Notes under the pieces: generated by a model
What the model saw: the letters and a program-made list of their open reading frames with translations, nothing else
Database searches by the model: none
Told to the model about the DNA's origin: nothing
Made by a program: the position numbers and the translations under genes
Shown here: piece by piece, positions 17,697 to 25,365 of the stretch
Numbering within the stretch: position 1 is the stretch's first letter
Layout of the letters: each line of letters starts with the position of its first letter
Assembly (NCBI RefSeq): GCF_009908265.2
Contig: NZ_JAAATX020000013.1
Coordinates: forward strand, 91,207 to 155,206
Length of the DNA stretch: 64,000 nucleotides
Reading direction: 5' to 3'
Origin: Paragemmobacter amnigenus
Lineage (GTDB): Bacteria > Pseudomonadota > Alphaproteobacteria > Rhodobacterales > Rhodobacteraceae

Positions 17697-18308
17697 TCAG
17701 ACCAGCCGCCTGAAGGTGGGCACGGGGCCGGAATTGTCGAAGAAGGGGACGCCTTCGTCGGGGCGGCCTTCGGTCAGGGCGGCGATTTCGGCCAGCACCA
17801 CCTCGGTTATGAAAGGCAGGTCGAGGGCGCGCGCCTCGCCGCAGCCGATCCAGTGCAGGTGCGAGAGTTCGTCCGAGGCGGCGGAGAAATCGTCAGGGTC
17901 GCCCGCGATGCGGCCTGCGTCGATCAGGAAGAAGCGCGCGTCGAAGCGGCGCGACCGGCCCGGCGGCGTGATGGCGCGGAAGATGAAGCGCAGCGCGGGG
18001 TCGGACGCGGGGGCGAGGGTGAGGCCCGTCTCCTCGTGCAACTCGCGCAGGGCGGCGGCGGCGAGGGCGGCGGGTGAGGGGGCGGGGTCGGGCAGGTGCT
18101 GGCCGAGCCGCGCGATGCAGGGCCCGCCCAGCAGGCCGGGGGTCAGGGGGCGGTGGTCGCCCGCATCCACCCCGCCGCCCGGAAAGACGTATTTCGACGG
18201 CATGAAGGCCGCCCCCGCGCCGCGCTGGCCCATCAGGACCTGCGGGCCCGCGCCCGTGCGGCGCAGAAGGACGGTCGTGGCGGCGGGGCGGATCGGCTGA
18301 TCCGTCAT
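17697..18308 (-). CDS. NUDIX hydrolase
   Basis: 203-residue pyrophosphohydrolase of nucleoside-diphosphate-linked compounds. The Nudix box is recognisable (VFPGGGVDAGD, then AALRELHEETGL with the REXXEE glutamates near residue 95), but about 30 residues are inserted between its glycine and the glutamate helix, as in a common alphaproteobacterial subgroup. The start at 18308 overlaps the DUF983 stop by 4 bases, so the two genes are co-translated. The substrate is unknown. Confidence 0.88.
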   Translation of the reverse strand: MTDQPIRPAATTVLLRRTGAGPQVLMGQRGAGAAFMPSKYVFPGGGVDAGDHRPLTPGLLGGPCIARLGQHLPDPAPSPAALAAAALRELHEETGLTLAPASDPALRFIFRAITPPGRSRRFDARFFLIDAGRIAGDPDDFSAASDELSHLHWIGCGEARALDLPFITEVVLAEIAALTEGRPDEGVPFFDNSGPVPTFRRLV

Positions 18309-18730
18309 TCCCGAAGCTGGCCCTTCCGTCCGAACCCGTGCATCCGTTTCGCCCATTGTACCGCCACCAATGCCCCCTTCAGCCGTGGCAGAAGGTAGAG
18401 CGAAAGCGCCACCGTGCCCACGGAAAAGATCGAGGCGAGCACGAGCGGATCGGGGCGCCATGTCGTGAAGGCCCAGAGGATCACGGGGGCCATCAGGTGG
18501 CCCACGATCAGGATGGTCAGATAGGCCGGGCCGTCATCGGCGCGCTGGTGGTGCAGCGCCTCGCCGCAGACGGGGCAGCTTTCGCGGACCTTGAGATAGC
18601 CGCGCAGGAGCGGGCCGGACCCGCAGGACGGGCAGCGGCGGCGCCAGCCGCGCAGCATGGCGGGGCCGAGCGGGCGGTCTTCGAGAAGATCCTCGCGCAG
18701 GTCGTCATGCGGGAAGTGTCCGTCGGGCAT
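18305..18730 (-). CDS. DUF983 family membrane protein
   Basis: 141 residues. Two zinc-ribbon-like CxxC pairs (CPSCGSG near residue 33 and CPVCGEAL near residue 52) are followed by two hydrophobic helices (about residues 70-92 and 96-118). This is the DUF983 architecture, widespread in alphaproteobacteria and often near respiratory or NUDIX genes. The biochemical function is not established. It is first in a two-gene operon with the NUDIX gene. Confidence 0.85.
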   Translation of the reverse strand: MPDGHFPHDDLREDLLEDRPLGPAMLRGWRRRCPSCGSGPLLRGYLKVRESCPVCGEALHHQRADDGPAYLTILIVGHLMAPVILWAFTTWRPDPLVLASIFSVGTVALSLYLLPRLKGALVAVQWAKRMHGFGRKGQLRE

Positions 18731-18935
18731 CTTGGGTTCCGGATCTGGGTGAACAAGAAGGCGTAGTCCTAAGGCTGTGCTGCGGGCTTGGGGAGGGGAC
18801 GGATCGCCGCATCGGCGGAATTCGCGGCGTCGCGCGGAAAATTGCAGGTGCGGGCGACGGAAAGCGCGGGGGGCGGCGTTGGACGTGCAGAAGGGCGGGG
18901 CAAGGGTGCCGCGGTCCGGTTACGGGAGAGATGCG

Positions 18936-19517
18936 ATGACGCGAACGGGCAAGGGGCTTTCGATGCTGGCGCTGGCGGCGGTGGCGGGTGCGGCACTGTC
19001 GACGGCGGCGCTGGCCGAGCGTGGCGATATGGGCGGCATGGGTATGGGCATGGGCATGGGAATGGGCGGGCCGCTGGCCGCGCTGGATTTCGCGGCGGTC
19101 GATGCCGACAAGGACGGCAAGATCACGCCGGCCGAGATGGACGCCTTTCGCGACGCCGAGGTGACGGCGGCGGATGCCGACAAGGATGGCAAGCTGTCGG
19201 CTGCGGAACTGGCCGTAATGGCGGCCAAGCGGATCGAGGCGCGGGCCACCGACATGGCCGCGCGGATGATCGAGCGGCATGATGCCGATGGCGACGGGCT
19301 GCTGACGGCGGCGGAGCTTGCCGCGCGTCCTGCGCCGGACCGGCTGTTCGGGATGGCCGACAGCGACGGGGACGGGGCGCTGAGCGAGGCCGAGATCGAG
19401 GCGGCACAGGCAGAGATGGCCGAGATGCGCGGCGGGCGGGGTCATGGCAGGGGCCACGGCCACGGGCACGGGCATGGTGGTGGCTGGGGCGGCTGGTTCG
19501 GTGACGCCGCGGAATAG
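18936..19517 (+). CDS. Secreted EF-hand calcium-binding protein
   Basis: 193 residues with a signal peptide (MTRTGKGLSMLALAAVAGAA, cleavage near ALAERG), a Met/Gly-rich linker and four EF-hand loops: DADKDGKITPAE, DADKDGKLSAAE, DADGDGLLTAAE and DSDGDGALSEAE. The C-terminus is His/Gly-rich (HGRGHGHGHGHGGG), which suggests added transition-metal binding. I chose the ATG at 18936 behind GGGAGAG. It precedes the ECF sigma/metal-sensor module and is closed by its own terminator, so it may be a target of that module. Confidence 0.85.
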   Translation: MTRTGKGLSMLALAAVAGAALSTAALAERGDMGGMGMGMGMGMGGPLAALDFAAVDADKDGKITPAEMDAFRDAEVTAADADKDGKLSAAELAVMAAKRIEARATDMAARMIERHDADGDGLLTAAELAARPAPDRLFGMADSDGDGALSEAEIEAAQAEMAEMRGGRGHGRGHGHGHGHGGGWGGWFGDAAE

Positions 19518-19528
19518 GCGCGGCACCA

Positions 19529-19558
19529 CCCCGCGCGCCGTCATGGCGCGCGGGGTTT
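19529..19558 (+). terminator. Terminator after the EF-hand gene
   Basis: Perfect 11-bp stem CCCCGCGCGCC / GGCGCGCGGGG (19529-19539 with 19545-19555) around a 5-base loop, followed by TTT, 12 bases after the stop codon. Confidence 0.75.
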
Positions 19559-19594
19559 GCGCGGTGGAACGTGACAGGTTAAGCCCGAGGCAGG

Positions 19595-20203
19595 ATGGAC
19601 ATGCCCCGCGACATGCAGGCCGAGGATGTGGACTCTGCCACGGACGAGGCGCTTCTGGCCCGCTATGCCGCGGGCGATCCTGCGGCGGCGCGGGCGCTGA
19701 CGCTGCGCCTTGTGCCGCGGGCGCAGGGCTATGCGGCGCGGCTGCTGGGCGACGGGGCCGAGGCCGAGGATATCGTGCAGGAGGCGATGCTGCGGCTGTG
19801 GCGCGCGGCACCCGGCTGGCGGTCGGGCGAGGCGCAGGTGGCGACGTGGCTTTACCGCGTGGTCACCAACCTGTGCACCGACCGGATCAGGGCGCGGCGG
19901 CGGCGGCCCACGGCGGCGCTGGACGAGGCGCCCGAGGTGGCGGACGGCGCAGGCGGAGCCGAGGCGGGGCTGATCGAGGCGGACCGGATGGCGGCCTTGC
20001 AGGCGGCGCTGGATGCCCTGCCCGAGCGGCAGCGGCAGGCGGTGGTGTTGCGCCATATCGAGGGGTTCGGCAATCCAGAGATCGCCGAGGTGATGGACAT
20101 CGGCGTGGAGGCGGTCGAAAGTCTGACCGCCCGCGGGAAACGGGCGCTGGCGGCGATCCTTGCCGGACGGCGCGGGGAGTTGGGCTATGACGATGCGGAA
20201 TGA
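19595..20203 (+). CDS. ECF-type RNA polymerase sigma factor
   Basis: 202-residue sigma-70 family factor. Region 2 spans about residues 20-95 (GDGAEAEDIVQEAMLRLWR, then WLYRVVTNLCTDRIR). Region 4 lies near residues 130-185 (LPERQRQAVVLRHIEGFGN with the helix-turn-helix IAEVMDIGVEAVESL). It is the first gene of a three-gene set with a small membrane protein and a periplasmic metal-sensor-like protein, overlapping the second gene by 17 bases. The order recalls CnrH/NccH, sigma factors of metal resistance. The inducing signal is inferred. Confidence 0.92.
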   Translation: MDMPRDMQAEDVDSATDEALLARYAAGDPAAARALTLRLVPRAQGYAARLLGDGAEAEDIVQEAMLRLWRAAPGWRSGEAQVATWLYRVVTNLCTDRIRARRRRPTAALDEAPEVADGAGGAEAGLIEADRMAALQAALDALPERQRQAVVLRHIEGFGNPEIAEVMDIGVEAVESLTARGKRALAAILAGRRGELGYDDAE

Positions 20204-20552
20204 GGCCGATGACGGGCTGGAGGGGCTGTTCGCCGAGGCGCGGACCCTGCGGGCGCAGCCGTCGGAGGCATTGATGGCGCGGGTTCTGGCGGATGCGCTG
20301 GCCGAGCAGCCGCGCCCCGCCGCGCCTGTCGTGGCACCGCCTGCGATGCGGGCGGGGCTGTGGTCGCGGGCGGTGTCGCTTTTCGGGGGGGCGGGGGCGC
20401 TGGCGGGGATGGGCACGGCGGCGCTGGCCGGGCTGCTGATCGGCTATGTCCAGCCTGCGGGGCTGGTGTTGCTGGGGGATGCGGTGCTGGGCGCGCCCCT
20501 GGAAACGGTGGAACTGATCCCGAGCGTCGAGACGCTTTTTGCAGGGGAATGA
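20187..20552 (+). CDS. Small single-pass membrane protein, probable anti-sigma factor
   Basis: 121 residues with no clear family match by eye. About 65 cytoplasmic residues (EADDGLEGLFAEARTLRAQP) are followed by one long hydrophobic stretch (about residues 66-100) and a short tail. The start at 20187 lies inside the sigma gene, so the two products are made in step, as is usual for sigma/anti-sigma pairs. The anti-sigma role (a CnrY counterpart) rests on position, size and topology. Confidence 0.65.
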   Translation: MTMRNEADDGLEGLFAEARTLRAQPSEALMARVLADALAEQPRPAAPVVAPPAMRAGLWSRAVSLFGGAGALAGMGTAALAGLLIGYVQPAGLVLLGDAVLGAPLETVELIPSVETLFAGE

Positions 20553-20555
20553 ACG

Positions 20556-21098
20556 ATGGACGAGCGCAAGGACGGGGGGGCGACCCCTGCGGCTGGGGTC
20601 GCGGCGGCGCGGGGCGGGCGCGGGGTGCGGATCGCGCTGGGGATTTCGGTCGCGTTGAACCTGCTGGTGGTCGGGCTGGTCGCGGGGGCCGTGCTGCGCG
20701 ATGGCGGCCCGCGCGAGCGGATGGTGCGCGATCTGGACTTCGGCCCCTTTACCGAGGCGCTGTCGCGCGAGGACCGTGCGGCGCTGCGGCGTGCCTTCGT
20801 GCAGCGTGCGCCCGGGATGCAGGACATGCGGCAGCAGATGCGGCAGGATTTCCGCGCGCTGCTGGCGGCGCTGCGGGCCGAGCCTTTCGATCCCGATGCG
20901 CTGCGCGGCGTGCTGGCGAACCAGCAGGCGCGGATGGCCGAGCGGGTCTCGTTGGGGCAGGAGTTGATGCTGGAGCGGCTGTCCGTGATGGCGCCGCAGG
21001 AGCGCGCGGCCTTTGCCGACCGGCTGGAACAGCGGTTGCGGCACGGCGCGCGCGAGGGGCATGGCGGGCGGGACGGGCATGGCGGCCCGGCGGATTGA
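20556..21098 (+). CDS. Spy/CpxP-like periplasmic heavy-metal sensor (CnrX-type)
   Basis: 180 residues with an N-terminal membrane anchor (about residues 26-47) and a periplasmic all-helical domain rich in Arg, Gln and Met (MQDMRQQMRQDFRALLAALR). This matches the Metal_resist / Spy-CpxP fold that includes CnrX and ZraP. The C-terminal tail is rich in His and Gly (RHGAREGHGGRDGHGGPAD), fit for metal binding. It follows the small membrane protein by 3 bases. It ends 3 bases from the convergent PleD-like gene, so there is no room for a normal terminator. Confidence 0.75.
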   Translation: MDERKDGGATPAAGVAAARGGRGVRIALGISVALNLLVVGLVAGAVLRDGGPRERMVRDLDFGPFTEALSREDRAALRRAFVQRAPGMQDMRQQMRQDFRALLAALRAEPFDPDALRGVLANQQARMAERVSLGQELMLERLSVMAPQERAAFADRLEQRLRHGAREGHGGRDGHGGPAD

Positions 21099-21101
21099 TC
21101 C

Positions 21102-22493
21102 CTAGCCGACCTTGACGCGGTTGCGGCCAAGGGTCTTGGCCCCCAGCAGCGCGTGATCGGCCTGCGCGATCACCGTATCGGGCAGGCTGCCCGGCGGGGC
21201 GTATGACAGGCCAACCGAGAGAGTGACGGAAATCGTGCGGCCATCGGGCAGGGGGACGGGGCTGTCTCCCACGGCGGCGCAGAGGCGGCGCGCGCGCGCC
21301 TCGCCCTCGGCCAGCGGGGCGGAGAGGACGATGAGGAATTCCTCGCCCCCGATGCGGGCGAGCAGGTCGCCCGCCGACATCTCGGCCCGCAGGCGGGCGG
21401 CCACTTCGGCCAGAACGGCATCGCCCGCGGCGTGGCCATAGCTGTCATTGACCCGCTTGAACCGGTCGAGATCGGCCAGAAGCACGGTGAGGCCCTGTCC
21501 GGTGCTGACGGAACGGGCGGAGAGTTCGCCCAGCCGGCGCAAGGCATGGCGGCGGTTCGACAGGCCGGTCAGCGGGTCTGTCAGGGCAAGGCGCGCGTGG
21601 TCATGCAGCGCGGCGCGGCGTTGCGTGGCCGCGCGGGCGCGACGGACCAGCGCGTCGATGCGGGCTGCGGTTTCGGCGGGGGGCGTGTCGGGGGGGATCG
21701 CCTCGTCCGCGCCAAGGTCATAGGCAAAGGCGGCAAGGCGCGGGTCGCCGATGAGCACCGCGATGCCGGAATGGCGGCTGAGGCTGTCGCTGCGGAGTTC
21801 CGAGAGAAGGACGAGCGCATTGGCAGGGTCGGTCGCGCCGTCGATGACAAAGCCGTCGGGCGTGCCGGGCCCCTGTGCGCCACGCCCCGTTTCGGCCCCG
21901 AGCAGCGTTTCGCGGTCGCGCAGGACGAGGCGATGCGACAGATGCGGGGCGAGGCGGCGGTCGAGCCTGCGGGCGGCGTCCTCGTCCATGGCGGTGAGGG
22001 TGACGAGCCCGGGCCAGTCGAAGGGCGCGCCGGCATCCTCCAGCCCGTCGAGGGCAAGGGCTTCGCGCGCCTCGGGGTCGTGGCGGCGCAGGAGCGCGCG
22101 CAGGCGGGCGAGCAGGAGGCGGTCGTCGGCGGGTTTGGGAAGCACATCGTCGGCCCCCGCGCGCAGGGCAGCGAGGCGCTGGTCGGGGGTGGCGGCGGCG
22201 CTGTGGACGATGACGGGAATGTCGCGGCTGGCCGGATCGGCGCGCAGCCGTGCAAGCACCTCGAGCCCCGGGATATCGGGGAGGTGAAGGTCGAGGAGTA
22301 TGGCGTCGGGCCGGTCCTGCCGCACCATGTCGAGCGCGGATTGCCCGTCGACGGCAAGGCTCACCTCGTGCAGGGCGGCAGAGATGCGGGTCTTGAGCAC
22401 GATGCGGTTTGTCGCGACATCGTCGACGATGAGGATTTTGCCTGTCATCCGATGGTCTGCCGGTTTGCCCGCGATTGCTGCCTGCGCCATCAT
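21102..22493 (-). CDS. pleD: PleD-like response regulator diguanylate cyclase
   Basis: 463 residues in the order receiver, degenerate second receiver, GGDEF. The first receiver has the phosphorylation site in AILLDLHLPD (near residue 68). The cyclase domain has LTDPLTGLSNRRHA and the active signature RIGGEEFLIV (near residue 395). The allosteric RxxD site appears lost: SAGD stands at that position. It makes cyclic di-GMP from GTP when phosphorylated. The start is uncertain: ATG 22493, ATG 22490, or ATG 22448 (MTGKILIVDD), which matches the usual PleD N-terminus. It is divergent from the DUF3572 gene. Confidence 0.88.
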   Translation of the reverse strand: MMAQAAIAGKPADHRMTGKILIVDDVATNRIVLKTRISAALHEVSLAVDGQSALDMVRQDRPDAILLDLHLPDIPGLEVLARLRADPASRDIPVIVHSAAATPDQRLAALRAGADDVLPKPADDRLLLARLRALLRRHDPEAREALALDGLEDAGAPFDWPGLVTLTAMDEDAARRLDRRLAPHLSHRLVLRDRETLLGAETGRGAQGPGTPDGFVIDGATDPANALVLLSELRSDSLSRHSGIAVLIGDPRLAAFAYDLGADEAIPPDTPPAETAARIDALVRRARAATQRRAALHDHARLALTDPLTGLSNRRHALRRLGELSARSVSTGQGLTVLLADLDRFKRVNDSYGHAAGDAVLAEVAARLRAEMSAGDLLARIGGEEFLIVLSAPLAEGEARARRLCAAVGDSPVPLPDGRTISVTLSVGLSYAPPGSLPDTVIAQADHALLGAKTLGRNRVKVG

Positions 22494-22553
22494 GGTTCCA
22501 AATTCGTTACCAAGCAGTTAACGACAGGTTTACGATTGCGGGAGGTCGGGCGC

Positions 22554-22832
22554 GTGAAGGTGGAAGCGGCAGAAACGCTGGCGTTGCGGGTGCTGGGATG
22601 GCTTGCGGGCAATGACGAGCTGTTCCCCGTATTCCTTGGCGCGACGGGGGCTGGCATCGACGGTGTGGCGCGGGCGGCGCAGAGCCCCGAATTCCTGGCC
22701 GCCGTGCTGGATTTCCTGCTCATGGACGATGCCTGGGTCATGGCCTTTTGCGATGCCGAGGGTCTGGCCTATGGCCTGCCGATGCAGGCGCGCGCGGCCC
22801 TGCCCGGCGGGCAGGTGGAGCACTGGACGTGA
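22554..22832 (+). CDS. DUF3572 family protein
   Basis: 92-residue alphaproteobacterial protein of unknown function, recognised from VEAAETLALRVLGWLAGNDE, FLGATGAG, the helix SPEFLAAVLDFLLMDD, and the PLP/PGG ending. I place the start at the GTG at 22554 because GGAGG (22541-22545) precedes it by 8 bases and no ATG lies at a sensible position. It is divergent from the PleD-like gene and followed by a HAD phosphatase. Confidence 0.8.
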   Translation: MKVEAAETLALRVLGWLAGNDELFPVFLGATGAGIDGVARAAQSPEFLAAVLDFLLMDDAWVMAFCDAEGLAYGLPMQARAALPGGQVEHWT

Positions 22833-22893
22833 TTGCATCGGCGCAAGGGGCGGGGCAAGGTCGGGCGGGGCAGGACGCAAGGAGGATGCGGGC

Positions 22894-23595
22894 ATGATCG
22901 ACGGCGTGATTTTCGACAAGGACGGGACGCTGTTCGATTTCCGTGCGAGCTGGGGCGCATGGGCCGGAAAGGCGGTTGCGATCCTTGCCTCGGAAAGCGG
23001 GGTGCCGACGGCCGTGCTGGGCGCGGCGATCGGCTATCATCCCGAGACGGGGCAGTTCGATCCTGACAGCGTGGTGATCGCGGGCACGTCGGACCAAATC
23101 GCCGCGGCGCTGGCTGCGGCCTTGCCGGGGGTGGATGTCGACGCGCTGGAGGACAGGCTGAACCGGATGGCGGCGGGGGCGCCGATGCTGCCTGCGGTGG
23201 ACCTGCCGCATGTGCTGGGCGCGTTGCGGGCGCGGGGGCTGCGGATCGGGCTTGCCACCAATGATGTCGAGGTGGCGGCGCGGGCGCATCTGGAGGCGCA
23301 CGGGATCGACGGGCTGTTCGATTTCATCGCGGGGCAGGACAGCGGGCACGGGGCCAAGCCGGGGCCGGGGATGTGTTCGGCCTTTGCCCGCCAGCAGGGG
23401 CTGGACCCTGCCCGCGTGGCGATGGTGGGCGACAGCCTGCATGACCTTCATGCGGGGCGCGCGGCGGGGATGCGGGCGGTGGCGGTGCTGACCGGCATTG
23501 CGGGGGCGGATGATCTGGCGCCCCATGCCGATGTGGTGCTGCCCGATATCGGCCATCTTGGCGCGTGGATCGACGGGCAGCGCGCGGGGGGCTGA
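22894..23595 (+). CDS. HAD-family hydrolase, phosphoglycolate-phosphatase-like
   Basis: 233 residues with all HAD motifs: motif I FDKDGTLFDF (nucleophile Asp near residue 8), motif II in IGLATNDVE, the lysine in GAKPGPGM and motif IV MVGDSLHDL. The helical cap between residues 15 and 90 places it with Gph-like sugar or glycolate phosphatases. AAGGAGG precedes the ATG at 22894. The substrate is not known; the DUF3572 gene lies 61 bases upstream. Confidence 0.87.
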   Translation: MIDGVIFDKDGTLFDFRASWGAWAGKAVAILASESGVPTAVLGAAIGYHPETGQFDPDSVVIAGTSDQIAAALAAALPGVDVDALEDRLNRMAAGAPMLPAVDLPHVLGALRARGLRIGLATNDVEVAARAHLEAHGIDGLFDFIAGQDSGHGAKPGPGMCSAFARQQGLDPARVAMVGDSLHDLHAGRAAGMRAVAVLTGIAGADDLAPHADVVLPDIGHLGAWIDGQRAGG

Positions 23596-23717
23596 GCCCC
23601 GCCTGCGGGGGTCGCTGCGAAAAAACGACATGATCGCGTCGTGGGCGGAGTGTCCTTTGCGCCGCTGCTTCGCCATCCTGCCCGAAAGCGCGGATGGTCG
23701 CGCCGACGGAGGATGCC

Positions 23718-25271
23718 ATGAACGAAGAGCCACGCAAGCGCCGCGCCGGAGGACGGGCGGGGAACAAGGCGCGGGCGGGGTCGGCGGCCATCGACCAGAT
23801 GCCGTGGCGGATTCCGGTCAACCCCGACGCGCCGGTGGAGCCGCTGGATGCCGAAGGGGTGGAGCGTATCCACAGGGGCGCGATGCGTATCCTGAAGGAG
23901 ATCGGGATCGAGTTCCTGAACCCCGATGCCGTGGCGCATCTGAAACGCGCGGGCTGCAAGGTCGACGGCACGAACGTGAAGTTCGACGAGGCGTTCGTGA
24001 TGGAGATGGTGGCGCGCGCGCCGTCCGAATTCACCATCACGCCGCGCAACCTTGACCGCGAGCTGATCATCGGCGGCAAGCATATGGTCTTTGTCAACGT
24101 CTCGTCCCCGCCCAATGCCTGGGATCTGGAGCGCGGCAAGCGGTCCGGCGATTTCGAGACGTTCAAGGAATTCATGAAGCTGACGCAGTATTTCAACTGC
24201 ATCCACATCGCGGGCGGCTATCCGGTGGAACCCATCGACATCCACCCGTCGGTGCGGCATCTGGATTGCCTTTATGAAAAGCTGACGCTGACGGACAAGG
24301 TCGTTCACGCCTATTCGCTGGGCGCGGAGCGGGTCGAGGACGTCATGGAGATGACACGCATCGCGGGGGGGCTGAGCGAGGAGGAGTTCCAGGCCAAGCC
24401 GCGGATGTATACCAACATCAACTCGGTTTCCCCGCTGAAGCATGACTATCCGATGCTGGACGGGGCGATGCGGCTGGCCAAGCGGGGGCAGCCGGTGGTG
24501 GTGACGCCCTTCACGCTGGCCGGTGCCATGGCACCCGTGACCATGGCGGGGGCGGTCGCGCTGTCGCTGGCCGAGGCGCTGGCGGCGATTGCGCTGTTGC
24601 AATTCATCGCGCCGGGGTGCCCCGTGGCGATCGGGACGTTCACCAGCAACGTTGACATGAAGTCTGGCGCGCCGGCCTTTGGCACGCCGGAATATATGCG
24701 CGCGACGCAGATGACGGGGCAGATGGTGCGCAAATATGGCGTGCCGCTGCGGTCGTCGGGGGTCTGTGCGGCGAATGTGCCGGACGGGCAGTCTATGTGG
24801 GAGACGTCGAACAGCCTGTGGGCGGCGGTGCAGTCGCGCACCAACATGGTCTATCACGCGGCCGGATGGCTGGAGGGCGGGCTGATCGCCAGCCCCGAGA
24901 AATTCGTGATGGATTGCGAAGTGCTGCAGATGATCCAGCGCTATTTCGAGGAGGCGACCTTTGCCACCACGGAGGATGACATCGCCTTCGATGCCATCAA
25001 GGAGGTCGGCGCGGGCGGGCATTACTTCGGCTGCCAGCACACGCAGGAGCGTTATACGACGGCTTTCTATGCCCCCTTCGTCAGCGACTGGCGCAATTAC
25101 GAGGCGTGGCAGAATGACGGGTCGGTCTGGACGCCGGAACGGGCGCACCGGATCTACAAGCAGATTTTGGAAGAATTCGAGGCCCCGCCGATGAATGGCG
25201 ACCATCAGGAAGAGCTGCGCCGCTTTGTCGCCCGCCGCAAGCAGGAGGGCGGCGCGCCCACCGATTTCTGA
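23718..25271 (+). CDS. Trimethylamine methyltransferase (MttB) family protein, non-pyrrolysine type
   Basis: 517 residues of the MttB superfamily, whose members move a methyl group from a quaternary or tertiary amine to a corrinoid protein. Family stretches include the N-terminal HRGAMRILKEIGIEF, TLAGAMAPVTMAGAVALSLA and GGHYFGCQHTQERY near the C-terminus. There is no internal amber codon, so this is a pyrrolysine-free homologue, like the betaine-type methyltransferases. No corrinoid protein (MttC) or reactivase is nearby, so it is stand-alone in this window. A start at 23718 fits GGAGG immediately upstream. Confidence 0.88.
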   Translation: MNEEPRKRRAGGRAGNKARAGSAAIDQMPWRIPVNPDAPVEPLDAEGVERIHRGAMRILKEIGIEFLNPDAVAHLKRAGCKVDGTNVKFDEAFVMEMVARAPSEFTITPRNLDRELIIGGKHMVFVNVSSPPNAWDLERGKRSGDFETFKEFMKLTQYFNCIHIAGGYPVEPIDIHPSVRHLDCLYEKLTLTDKVVHAYSLGAERVEDVMEMTRIAGGLSEEEFQAKPRMYTNINSVSPLKHDYPMLDGAMRLAKRGQPVVVTPFTLAGAMAPVTMAGAVALSLAEALAAIALLQFIAPGCPVAIGTFTSNVDMKSGAPAFGTPEYMRATQMTGQMVRKYGVPLRSSGVCAANVPDGQSMWETSNSLWAAVQSRTNMVYHAAGWLEGGLIASPEKFVMDCEVLQMIQRYFEEATFATTEDDIAFDAIKEVGAGGHYFGCQHTQERYTTAFYAPFVSDWRNYEAWQNDGSVWTPERAHRIYKQILEEFEAPPMNGDHQEELRRFVARRKQEGGAPTDF

Positions 25272-25365
25272 TCGGTTTTTCCTTTGCGCCCGCCCCGCTT
25301 GGCGATAGCCTCTGCGCCGGTAAAGGTCCGCAGAGCCGGATCGCCGGGCAGGGACGGAGACAGGC

